DNA of 5,881 nucleotides. Source: an uncultured Gemmatimonadota bacterium. Its GTDB lineage: Bacteria > Gemmatimonadota > Gemmatimonadetes > Longimicrobiales > Gaopeijiaceae. Positions 1-5,881 of this stretch are shown in pieces; within the stretch, counting starts at the first letter, position 1; every line of letters starts with the position of its first letter. The notes under the pieces are model-generated. The model was not told the DNA's origin. It worked only from the letters and a program-made list of their open reading frames with translations, and did not search any database. The translations under genes were made by a program, and so were the position numbers. Location: positions 1-5,881 of the forward strand of contig CALHIO010000204.1 of assembly GCA_938030915.1 (NCBI GenBank), read 5' to 3'.

Positions 1-558
1 GACGTTCACCGTGATACCGCGTGGCGCGACTTCGATGCAGAAGCCTTTCACAAGGGAAATCATCGCCCCCTTGGTGGCGGCATAGTCACCATGAAACGCC
101 TCGCCCCGCTGACCCGCGGTGCTGCTCACGAGGACGATCCGACCATTGTCACGAAGACGCCGGGCGGCGGCGCGACAGGTGTAGAAGATCGAGTGGAGGT
201 TCGCGTCGATCGTTCGGTGCCATCGGTCGTCCGTCAGCGCAGCAATCGGCTCGTCTACCGGCGGCCAGATTCCATGGTTGCCCACGAAGATGTCGAGTCC
301 GTCGAACTCCTCGTCACCCCGGGCGAAGAGGGCTTCCGCCTCCGCGGGATCCGCCAGATCCCCGCCGTGCGCCCAAGCGTCGACGCCGAATGCCCTGCAC
401 TCGCGCACAACAGCGTCGGCATCCTCCGATCGGGACCGAAATCCGATACCGACATTCGCGCCCGCCTGCGCGAGCTGGTGGGCAACGGCCCGGCCGACGC
501 CGCGGGAACCGCCCGTGACGATGGCGTTCTTGCCTCTGAGATCGATCAACGGATTCAC
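1..558 (-). CDS. Short-chain dehydrogenase/reductase, FabG-like (3' end beyond window)
   Basis: This is a classical SDR oxidoreductase, expected to be a soluble NAD(P)(H)-dependent enzyme acting on a carbonyl or hydroxyl group; the substrate is unknown. The frame is open for 186 codons to the left edge, so the C-terminal quarter or so is missing. Visible motifs are the cofactor loop TGGSRGVG (residues 15-22), a GNHG sequence (93-96) where NNAG is usual, the catalytic Asn120, VSSTAG with Ser146, and YAATK giving Tyr159 and Lys163. GITVNV (181-186) is also typical of FabG-like SDRs. The Ser-to-Tyr spacing of 13 matches E. coli FabG. The start is the GTG at 556-558, which overlaps the isomerase stop as GTGA and has AAGGA (567-571) 8 nt upstream. 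It is the last visible gene of the alaS array. FabG is possible, but many SDRs with sugar, steroid or polyol substrates share these motifs, so no symbol is given. The family call is secure; the substrate is not. Confidence 0.93.
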   Translation of the reverse strand, partial: MNPLIDLRGKNAIVTGGSRGVGRAVAHQLAQAGANVGIGFRSRSEDADAVVRECRAFGVDAWAHGGDLADPAEAEALFARGDEEFDGLDIFVGNHGIWPPVDEPIAALTDDRWHRTIDANLHSIFYTCRAAARRLRDNGRIVLVSSTAGQRGEAFHGDYAATKGAMISLVKGFCIEVAPRGITVNV

Positions 559-1166
559 GTGGGTTGTCCTTGTCCCTGGCGAAGAGGTCTCTCGTGGGGG
601 AGCGAAGCTTCCACTACGTCACACACGGCGTGGCCGATCAGTAGATGGAGTTCCTGTGCTCTCGCGGTCGAATCGGTTGGCACCACGAGGGCCAGGTCGA
701 CCCTGTCGGCCAGCGCTCCCCCACCCCGCGCCAGGAGAGCAACGGTCTTCACACCACACGCCTGCGCCGCATCGGCCACCGCGAGCAGGTTCGGAGACAT
801 GCCGCTCGTGGAGTGCAGCACGAGTAAATCACCGGGGGATCCCAGCGCCTCGATCTGACGCGCGAAGACGCCATCGAAGCCGAGGTCGTTCCCCGCCGCG
901 GTCAGCACAGACGTGTCCGTCGTCAAAGCCACCGCGGCCACAGCCCTCCGCTCCCGGGTGAAGCGCACGACGTACTCCGCAGCCAGATGCTGTGCGTCGG
1001 CCGCCGACCCACCGTTCCCACAGAAGAAGAGGCATCCCCCCGCCTGGATCGTCTGGGCGACCCGGGTCACGTACTCCTCGATTCCTCCGCCGAGGCTGTC
1101 GAACGCCGCGGTCACGACCCGTGCGTGCTCGTCGAAGTGGGCGTGGAGCTGCTTGGAAACCGTCAT
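555..1166 (-). CDS. gmhA: SIS-domain sedoheptulose-7-phosphate isomerase (GmhA type)
   Basis: The product is a predicted cytosolic phosphoheptose isomerase converting D-sedoheptulose 7-phosphate to D-glycero-D-manno-heptose 7-phosphate, the first step of nucleotide-activated heptose synthesis for LPS core or other surface glycans. It is 203 residues long (E. coli GmhA is 192). A single SIS domain carries CGNGGSAADAQHLAAE (49-64), a phosphate-binding STSG (119-122) and TARAQELHLLIGH (167-179). His60, Glu64, Gln171 and His179 fall where E. coli GmhA has its zinc and catalytic residues His61, Glu65, Gln172 and His180. DiaA, a GmhA paralogue that binds DnaA, is the main alternative, but DiaA lacks this full ligand set. 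The ATG at 1164-1166 is chosen over an in-frame start at 1301 because it overlaps the phosphatase stop as ATGA, has GGAG 8 nt upstream, and gives the family length. The heptose enzymes HldE, GmhB and HldD are not seen in the window. Confidence 0.88.
   Translation of the reverse strand: MTVSKQLHAHFDEHARVVTAAFDSLGGGIEEYVTRVAQTIQAGGCLFFCGNGGSAADAQHLAAEYVVRFTRERRAVAAVALTTDTSVLTAAGNDLGFDGVFARQIEALGSPGDLLVLHSTSGMSPNLLAVADAAQACGVKTVALLARGGGALADRVDLALVVPTDSTARAQELHLLIGHAVCDVVEASLPHERPLRQGQGQPT
567..571 (-). promoter_or_regulatory. Ribosome binding site of the SDR gene
   Basis: The minus strand reads AAGGA here, 8 nt before the GTG start at 556-558. It lies inside the 3' end of the isomerase gene. 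Together with the GTGA overlap it fixes the SDR start, which a simple search could miss because the codon is GTG. Confidence 0.6.
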
Positions 1167-2008
1167 GCCTGTCGCTCCATCGAACGTTCGCGTCGGACGA
1201 TGATTCCGCGGAGCCTCTGGAGCAGCGACGACGGCGCGGACACCGACGGTACGGTCAGAGGTTCGAGGTCTTCCAGGATCCTGGCTGGGTTCACACGGCA
1301 CAGGAGATCCAGCGCTTCCTCACCCCCCCGTTCCTCCAGCTCCGTCCACGCTTCCCTCTTGTAGATCCTGAGCCGCGACTGCCCATGAAAATCGGATGCG
1401 AGGTAGTCGGCCTGACCGCCTTCGATGAGGCGCCACGCGACGGCCTGGGCCTCTGATCCATACCGTCCGACGAGCGACCCGTAATTCACCTGGAGAAGGG
1501 CGCCGGCCTCCTTCCACTGGCGAGGCAGCTCCGTCTTGCGAATCATCCCGGAGTACCGCTCGGGGTGCGCGATGACGGGCCGATGCCCCTGATCGCAGAT
1601 ATATCGGACGACGCGAGGGGTGCCGGGTGGGACGTGAAGCCGCGGCCACTCGATCAGCACGAAGGACGTTCCCGCGAGTCGGAGCCGGGGATCAGACAGG
1701 TCGGGCTCCGGAAGATCGACCAGCACCTCGTGCCCCCTGAGGTATTCGACCTGGGGGAATTCCGCCTGGATCGCGTCGTGCGCTGTCTGCCACGCCTTCG
1801 ACACCTCGTCCAGCCGCGAGGCGAGGCGCGTCGGCGTGAGCGCCAGGCTCGCATCGATGTGGGGTGTCGTGATGACCCGTCGGATGCCGACCTGGGCCAA
1901 GCGTTCGATTGCGTTCAGCACGCCCGGGAGATGTCGAGCTCCGTCATCCACCCCCGGCACCAGGTGGCTGTGGATGTCGACGAGAGAGGGTGTGTCCGAG
2001 GCGGTCAC
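1163..2008 (-). CDS. PHP-family phosphatase, CpsB/YwqE (tyrosine-protein phosphatase) type
   Basis: This is a 281-residue polymerase-and-histidinol-phosphatase (PHP) metal-dependent hydrolase. Its nearest known type is CpsB/CapC/YwqE, a manganese-dependent phosphatase that dephosphorylates bacterial tyrosine kinases controlling capsule or exopolysaccharide export. Metal-binding motifs appear in family order: DIHSHLVPGVDDGA (11-24; His13, His15, Asp21, Asp22), TTPH (His50), GHEV (His93, Glu94), LIEW (Glu120), AHPERY (His148, Arg151) and SDFHG (Asp206, His208). No key position looks lost. There is no signal peptide or membrane segment, so it should be cytosolic. The GTG at 2006-2008 is chosen because it overlaps the previous stop as GTGA, follows a G-rich run (2012-2019), and places DIHSH near the N-terminus as usual. 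An in-frame start at 2080 only adds an Arg/Gly-rich shadow of the gene upstream. No tyrosine kinase is in the window, so the substrate is inferred; a sugar-phosphate substrate is possible given the neighbouring gmhA. Confidence 0.88.
   Translation of the reverse strand: MTASDTPSLVDIHSHLVPGVDDGARHLPGVLNAIERLAQVGIRRVITTPHIDASLALTPTRLASRLDEVSKAWQTAHDAIQAEFPQVEYLRGHEVLVDLPEPDLSDPRLRLAGTSFVLIEWPRLHVPPGTPRVVRYICDQGHRPVIAHPERYSGMIRKTELPRQWKEAGALLQVNYGSLVGRYGSEAQAVAWRLIEGGQADYLASDFHGQSRLRIYKREAWTELEERGGEEALDLLCRVNPARILEDLEPLTVPSVSAPSSLLQRLRGIIVRRERSMERQA
1175..1178 (-). promoter_or_regulatory. Ribosome binding site of the gmhA-like gene
   Basis: The minus strand reads GGAG 8 nt before the ATG at 1164-1166, within the last codons of the phosphatase gene. 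It supports this internal start over the longer reading frame beginning at 1301, which would overlap the phosphatase by over 130 bases. Confidence 0.65.
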
Positions 2009-2301
2009 GAGCCACCCCCGATCGACACCAGCCGTTCCAGAGCAGCGTCCGGGGCGTCTCCTTCCAGAGCGGCCTCGCACGCGTAGGTGAGGAGCGCATC
2101 TGCCGCGAGAAGGTCGAAGGCGGCGGCACGCACGCGTCCCGGTTGGCGCAGGGAGAGCTCGAGCGCTTCTCCTGCCGCGGCAAGGAGACGCTCGGCCATC
2201 TCGGTTCCCTCAGCGCGTCCCACGGGCTTGCCGCGCAGACGAGCTCCCAGATCCGCCGGCGGTCGGGGTCTCCGAGCCTCCATCCAGTGCACGTCAGTCA
2301 C
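2005..2301 (-). CDS. Small conserved-context protein of unknown function (98 aa)
   Basis: I do not recognise this family. The frame encodes up to 98 residues between alaS and the PHP phosphatase gene. It begins with a basic, proline-containing stretch (residues 8-30, Arg/Pro/Gly-rich). An Ala/Leu/Glu-rich region follows (34-92) that looks helical, including LLAADALLTYACEAALE (64-80), and the end is a short Gly/Ser tail. There is no signal peptide, clear membrane span or Cys/His metal site; one Cys is at 75. The gene is supported by position: it fills the gap exactly, overlapping alaS by 8 nt and the next gene by 4 nt. The start is uncertain: GTG at 2299-2301, GTG at 2290-2292 or ATG at 2281-2283 are all possible, and none has a clear Shine-Dalgarno sequence. 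Translation probably depends on ribosomes finishing alaS. A helical adaptor or regulatory protein is conceivable but unproven. Confidence 0.72.
   Translation of the reverse strand: MTDVHWMEARRPRPPADLGARLRGKPVGRAEGTEMAERLLAAAGEALELSLRQPGRVRAAAFDLLAADALLTYACEAALEGDAPDAALERLVSIGGGS
2012..2019 (-). promoter_or_regulatory. G-rich ribosome binding region of the PHP phosphatase gene
   Basis: The minus strand reads GGGGGTGG just before the GTG start at 2006-2008, with the five-G run 6 nt from the start codon. The match to the anti-Shine-Dalgarno sequence is only partial. The 4-nt GTGA overlap with the gene upstream probably matters more, through coupled re-initiation. Confidence 0.4.
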
Positions 2302-4939
2302 CCTGAGCGTCTGCCAGCAATCCCTTCACGGCCTCTGCCCCTGCGGCCAGCGCCTCGTCGAGCCGGGACGGATCCTCGACGCCCGCCTGAGCCATGTGCG
2401 GGCGCCCGCCGCCACGCCCCCCCACGACCGACGCAACCTCGCGAACGACCGCGTCGGCTCTGACGCCCCGTGAGATCATGTCGTCGGTCACGAACGCAAA
2501 GAGTGCCTTCTTCTCACCCGGCATCTCCGCGGCGAGAACGGCCACTCCGCTCTCCCCCGCCCCGAGGAAGGTGTCCCCCCATTTGCGGGCGTCATCGAGA
2601 TCCCGGGCACGCAGTCGAACGCCCCGGTAGGACGTCGTTCCGTTCCCCGGGATGTCGATCACCTCCTCGGCGGCGACATCCTCACCACCACCGCCCTGTG
2701 CCCTCACCTCATCGAGGAGACGCTCGACCTCGGCCTTCTCCTCCAGAAGCTGTTCTGCTCGACGTGCGAGGTTGTCGGGCTGAGTCTTCAAAACGGCTGC
2801 AGCCTCTCCGAGCGCCCTCTCACGTGTCTCGAAGTACGCGAACGCACCCCTGCCTGTCAGCGCCTCGATGCGGCGCACGCCCGCTGCGACCCCTGACTCC
2901 CCCACAATCCGGAAGAGCCCGATGTCACCGGTCGACGACACGTGGGTCCCGCCGCACAGCTCCATGCTCACGCCCGGAACGTTCACGACGCGGACCTCTT
3001 CGGCGTACTTCTCGCCGAATAGAGCCATGGCGCCGGCAGCGACCGCATCGTCGTACGACCGCTGATCGATCTCCACCGGATGGTTCTCCCATACCCGCTC
3101 GTTCACGATCCGCTCGACCCGGGCCTTCTCGTCGTTGGACATGGGAGCGGTGTGCGCGAAGTCGAAGCGGAGACGGTCCGGCGCCACGAGTGAGCCTCGC
3201 TGTACAACATGCTCGCCCAGCACCGCGCGGAGAGCGGCGTGTAGCAGATGCGTGGCCGTGTGGTTCCGTACGGTGTCCCCACGTTCCACCGAGGGAACTC
3301 GGGCATGCACTCGTACGCGGCCTGCTTCGTCAGGAAAGCTGCCCTGCACGGGCCCGAACACCGCCGTTCCGCCCGGTACCTTCGCCACTCTCGCGACGGT
3401 CATGCTCCATCCCTCGCCCTTCACGGAACCAGCGTCAGAGATCTGCCCACCGCTCTCGACATAGAACGGGTTCTCTTCGAGCAGGAGGCCGACGCCTGCA
3501 TCGATCGACTTCCAGCTGAGCACGTCCGTCTCCGATTCGACGGCACCGTACCCGACAAAGGTCTGCTCCCCGTCCGAAAGCGGGATCCATCCTTCGGCGT
3601 CCGCGGCCTCGTTCCCTTCCACGCCGCTGTCGGCACGGTCCTTCCGAGAGCGGGCGCGCTGCTCCTCGAGCGCGGATTCGAAGCCCTCCACATCGACCTC
3701 GACCCCCCTCTCCTCCGCCATGAGCTGGGTGAGATCGAGGGGAAACCCGAAGGTGTCGTAGAGCTTGAAGGCCTCGTCACCCGGGATCAACCGAGAGTCG
3801 GCACTGGCGAGCTCCTCGAACCGGCTGAGACCACCCTCGATGGTGGCGAGGAAACGCTCTTCCTCGGCCCGGGCCGCGTCGACGATGTGATCCCGGCGCT
3901 CGGCGAGGTCCGGGTACACATCGCTCATCGTGTCGATGACCGACTCCACAACACCAACCAGGGTCGGCTCGCGACGCCCCAGAAGCCAGGCGTGCCGCAC
4001 CCCCCGCCGCAGGATGCGCCGAAGTACGTAGCCGCGGCCTTCGTTCGAGGGATACACGCCGTCGGACAAGAGGAAGGTCACCGCCCGGGCGTGATCGGCG
4101 AGGACGCGATAGCTCACGCCGGCCTCCGTGTCGGACTCGTAGGCAGAGCCGACCAAATCGGCTACGCGTTCGAGGAGGGGCGCAAAGCCATCCGTGTGAT
4201 AATTCGAATCCGCTCCCTGGAGAACGGCGGCGATACGCTCGAGACCGGCCCCGGTGTCGACGCACGGCGCCGGGAGCGGATGCAGGGTCCCCTCCGCGTC
4301 CCGGTCGAACTGCATGAAGACGAGGTTCCACAGCTCCACGATCGTGCCAGACTCGTTGAGCTCCACGAACTCCTCGGTGCTCGTGACGGGCGTCCGGTCC
4401 TCGCGCAGATCGTAGTGCAGCTCGGAGCACGGCCCACACGGGCCCGTATCCGCCATCTGCCAGAAGTTGTCCTTGTCGCCCAGCCGATACACGCGTTCCG
4501 GCGGCAGACCGATATCGTTCAGCCAGAGCTCGGCCGCCTCGTCGTCCGAGTGATGCACCGTCGCGTAAATCCGCTCGGGATCGAGCCCGTAGACATCGGT
4601 CAGCAACTCGAACGCGTAACGAATCGCGTCGCGTTTGAAGTAGTCACCGAACGAGAAGTTGCCGAGCATCTCGAAGAACGTGTGGTGGCGCGTCGTGCGA
4701 CCGACCTCCTCGAGATCGTTGTGCTTTCCACCCGCGCGTACGCACTTCTGCGATGTGGCAGCCCGACTGACCCCCAGGTCTTCCTGCCCGAGAAAGACCC
4801 TCTTGAACTGCACCATCCCCGCATTGGTGAAGAGCAGCGTCGGGTCGTCCGCCGGCACGAGCGACGACGAGGGTTTGACGGCGTGCTGTCGCTCCTCGAA
4901 GAACGAGAGGAAGCGGCTACGAATATCGGCGGTCTTCAT
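2294..4939 (-). CDS. alaS: Alanine--tRNA ligase (alanyl-tRNA synthetase)
   Basis: This class II cytosolic synthetase activates alanine with ATP, charges tRNA-Ala and hydrolyses mischarged Ser- and Gly-tRNA-Ala. At 881 residues it is full length (E. coli has 876). The aminoacylation core (about 1-245) has FTNAGM (37-42), KCVRAGGKHNDLEEVG (65-80), RHHTFFEMLGNFSFGDYFK (84-102) and GAGLERI (230-236). The tRNA-recognition region includes SNEGRGYVLRR (298-308) and GFPLDLT (398-404); Asn299 and Asp402 probably match the E. coli residues that read the G3:U70 pair. The editing domain keeps its zinc ligands His560, His564, Cys662 and His666 (HTATH and CGGTH). A predicted helical linker (about 705-748) leads to the C-Ala domain with GGRGGGRPHMAQAG (840-853). 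The ATG at 4937-4939 is the only plausible start and gives the normal N-terminus, but no Shine-Dalgarno sequence lies just before it. It is the first gene of the overlapping array. Confidence 0.98.
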   Translation of the reverse strand: MKTADIRSRFLSFFEERQHAVKPSSSLVPADDPTLLFTNAGMVQFKRVFLGQEDLGVSRAATSQKCVRAGGKHNDLEEVGRTTRHHTFFEMLGNFSFGDYFKRDAIRYAFELLTDVYGLDPERIYATVHHSDDEAAELWLNDIGLPPERVYRLGDKDNFWQMADTGPCGPCSELHYDLREDRTPVTSTEEFVELNESGTIVELWNLVFMQFDRDAEGTLHPLPAPCVDTGAGLERIAAVLQGADSNYHTDGFAPLLERVADLVGSAYESDTEAGVSYRVLADHARAVTFLLSDGVYPSNEGRGYVLRRILRRGVRHAWLLGRREPTLVGVVESVIDTMSDVYPDLAERRDHIVDAARAEEERFLATIEGGLSRFEELASADSRLIPGDEAFKLYDTFGFPLDLTQLMAEERGVEVDVEGFESALEEQRARSRKDRADSGVEGNEAADAEGWIPLSDGEQTFVGYGAVESETDVLSWKSIDAGVGLLLEENPFYVESGGQISDAGSVKGEGWSMTVARVAKVPGGTAVFGPVQGSFPDEAGRVRVHARVPSVERGDTVRNHTATHLLHAALRAVLGEHVVQRGSLVAPDRLRFDFAHTAPMSNDEKARVERIVNERVWENHPVEIDQRSYDDAVAAGAMALFGEKYAEEVRVVNVPGVSMELCGGTHVSSTGDIGLFRIVGESGVAAGVRRIEALTGRGAFAYFETRERALGEAAAVLKTQPDNLARRAEQLLEEKAEVERLLDEVRAQGGGGEDVAAEEVIDIPGNGTTSYRGVRLRARDLDDARKWGDTFLGAGESGVAVLAAEMPGEKKALFAFVTDDMISRGVRADAVVREVASVVGGRGGGRPHMAQAGVEDPSRLDEALAAGAEAVKGLLADAQGD

Positions 4940-5020
4940 CGAAACAATCGGCGGGGGCCGTTCTGTGTGCGAATGGGTTTTGGTCCTCCGGCACGAGGAG
5001 GGCCATAGGGGCGAAAGATA
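4940..5020 (-). promoter_or_regulatory. alaS leader / presumed promoter region
   Basis: This gap of about 80 nt between the recA terminator tract and alaS should hold the alaS promoter if the terminator is efficient. I see no convincing -35/-10 pair. No T-box-like element is evident, and the bases just before the ATG (GATTGTTTCG) lack a ribosome binding site. An imperfect inverted repeat, 4982-4989 with 4997-5004 (7-nt loop), forms a stem with one C-A mismatch in the alaS RNA. Its GGAGGA is about 45 nt from the ATG, too far to act as a normal binding site. The promoter assignment is inferred from position only. Confidence 0.3.
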
Positions 5021-5053
5021 AGAGCCCCGGACGAATCTGTCGTCCGGGGCTCT
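5021..5053 (-). terminator. Rho-independent terminator of recA
   Basis: A perfect 13-bp inverted repeat (5021-5033 with 5041-5053) encloses a 7-nt loop (5034-5040). The stem is rich in G-C pairs, with a CCCCGG core. On the minus strand it is followed by TATCTTTC, a T-rich tract, whereas the plus-strand side has no T run, so it acts in the direction of recA. It sits about 70 nt past the recA stop. The rest of that 3' region (5054-5123) shows no other feature I can support. Confidence 0.85.
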
Positions 5054-5123
5054 CTACCCTCGTGTACCCATCCTGGCATCCGACCCGCGCCGTGCGTCCG
5101 TCCGAAGCGTCACACCGCCCCGG

Positions 5124-5881
5124 TCAGCCGGCGCTGGCCTGCACCTTCGTCGGCTCTTCGGCCCCGCCCTCCGCGGTGACCTCGCCTTCCGATGCGATCT
5201 CGTCCTCGGTCGCTTCCTCAACGAGTCCCAGCGCTACGCGGAGTTGGGCGTCGATCTCGTCCGCGATATCCGGATTGTCGACCAGGAACTGCTTGGAATT
5301 TTCCTTTCCCTGGCCGAGGCGAAGATCCCCGTACGAGAACCAGGCGCCGGACTTCTGGACGATCCCGTGTTCGACACCGAGGTCGACCAGAAGGGCGTTG
5401 TGGCTCACACCCTCGTTGTACTGGATGTCGAATTCGGCCTGCCGGAACGGCGGAGCACACTTGTTCTTGACGACCTTCACGCGGGTCCGGTTACCGATGA
5501 CGTCCTGTCCATCCTTGATCGCACCAATCCGCCGGATGTCGAGACGCACCGAGGCGTAGAACTTCAGAGCACGCCCACCAGACGTCGTCTCGGGGCTTCC
5601 GAACATCACGCCGACCTTTTCGCGAATCTGGTTCGTGAAGATGACGGACGTGTGAGAACGGTTCACGGCTCCTGTCAGCTTGCGAAGCGCCTGACTCATG
5701 AGACGCGCCTGCAGGCCGACGTGGGAGTCCCCCATCTCGCCCTCGATCTCCGCCCGGGGGACGAGCGCTGCGACCGAGTCGATCACCACCACGTCGATGG
5801 CGTTGCTGCGGATCAGCACCTCGGCGATCTCGAGGGCCTGTTCACCCGTGTCGGGTTGGGAGACGAGGAGGTTGTCCACGT
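5124..5881 (-). CDS. recA: Recombinase RecA (5' end beyond window)
   Basis: This is the DNA strand-exchange ATPase of homologous recombination and SOS induction, acting as a filament on single-stranded DNA. About 252 C-terminal codons are present; the start and Walker A motif lie past the right edge. The first visible residues, VDNLLVSQPDTGEQALEI, correspond to about residue 111 onward of E. coli RecA. Counting from that Val, Walker B is VVVIDSVAAL (30-39, Asp34). Loop L1 is EGEMGDSHVG (46-55), the ATP-sensing Gln84 is in FTNQIR, and loop L2 is FGSPETTSGGRAL (93-105). KFYASVRLDIRRIG (106-119) is also highly conserved. The C-terminus has an acidic tail (about 217-243) ending in a neutral TKVQASAG. 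The GTG at 5877-5879 is an internal Val codon, not a start. The gene is followed by its own terminator, with no recX between it and alaS. Confidence 0.98.
   Translation of the reverse strand, partial: VDNLLVSQPDTGEQALEIAEVLIRSNAIDVVVIDSVAALVPRAEIEGEMGDSHVGLQARLMSQALRKLTGAVNRSHTSVIFTNQIREKVGVMFGSPETTSGGRALKFYASVRLDIRRIGAIKDGQDVIGNRTRVKVVKNKCAPPFRQAEFDIQYNEGVSHNALLVDLGVEHGIVQKSGAWFSYGDLRLGQGKENSKQFLVDNPDIADEIDAQLRVALGLVEEATEDEIASEGEVTAEGGAEEPTKVQASAG

Noticed and set aside
1..558. SDR as HldD, the ADP-heptose epimerase, completing a heptose operon with gmhA
   Set aside because: HldD is an extended SDR with a different glycine motif. This protein has the classical TGxxxGxG loop and FabG-like motifs.
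91..858. A 255-codon plus-strand open frame across the SDR and isomerase genes
   Set aside because: It is antisense to two genes with intact family motifs and its product shows no family features; it is a codon-bias shadow.
555..1166. SIS protein as DiaA, the DnaA-binding initiation factor
   Set aside because: His60, Glu64, Gln171 and His179 match the GmhA metal and catalytic set, which DiaA does not keep in full.
555..1301. Longer 248-residue version of the isomerase starting at 1301
   Set aside because: It would overlap the phosphatase gene by more than 130 nt and adds 45 residues unlike GmhA. The ATG at 1164-1166 has a GGAG site and the ATGA overlap.
1163..2080. Longer 305-residue version of the PHP phosphatase starting at 2080
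   Set aside because: The extra 24 residues are Arg/Gly-rich out-of-frame readings of the small gene upstream. The GTG at 2006-2008 has the GTGA overlap and gives the usual N-terminus.
3248..5008. A 586-codon open frame on the plus strand, antisense to alaS
   Set aside because: The opposite strand encodes a complete, highly conserved AlaRS. The plus-strand product has no recognisable domain, and long antisense frames are common in GC-rich genes.
5877..5879. GTG as a start codon for a short RecA
   Set aside because: The codon is the Val of the conserved VDNLL segment in mid-protein; the gene simply runs off the window.

Overview
This is a GC-rich, gene-dense bacterial window in which every supported gene lies on the minus strand, so transcription runs from high to low coordinates. 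It holds five recognisable genes and one unrecognised small gene. In transcription order they are: the 3' part of recA (cut by the right edge), an intrinsic terminator, alaS, a 98-residue protein of unknown function, a PHP-family phosphatase of the CpsB/YwqE type, a GmhA-type SIS-domain sugar-phosphate isomerase, and a classical short-chain dehydrogenase/reductase (cut by the left edge). There are no tRNA or rRNA genes, CRISPR arrays, insertion sequences or phage genes. No gene-free stretch exceeds about 190 bases.

From about 4940 to 5881, recA ends in an acidic tail and is followed, about 70 bases later, by a perfect 13-bp hairpin and a T-rich tract. recX, often found next to recA, is absent here. 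alaS begins about 80 bases past the terminator and encodes a full-length 881-residue enzyme with an intact editing domain.

From 4939 down to 1, the five genes from alaS onward form one tightly packed array. Each start codon overlaps the stop of the gene before it: by 8 nt (alaS to the 98-residue gene), 4 nt (GTGA, into the phosphatase), 4 nt (ATGA, into the isomerase) and 4 nt (GTGA, into the reductase). This layout strongly suggests one polycistronic mRNA with translational coupling. It joins a housekeeping translation gene to genes whose families usually serve envelope polysaccharide or heptose metabolism. A reasonable inference is that the last three contribute to surface glycan production or its control, but nothing in the window proves a shared pathway.

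The organism is a high-GC bacterium. The alaS-linked genes and protein style would fit a Gemmatimonadota-like or similar environmental lineage, but this is an impression and not a demonstrated assignment. This is mostly an ordinary core-genome region, and I see no clear sign of a novel defence or mobile system. The best leads are the unknown small gene and the unusual operon composition.
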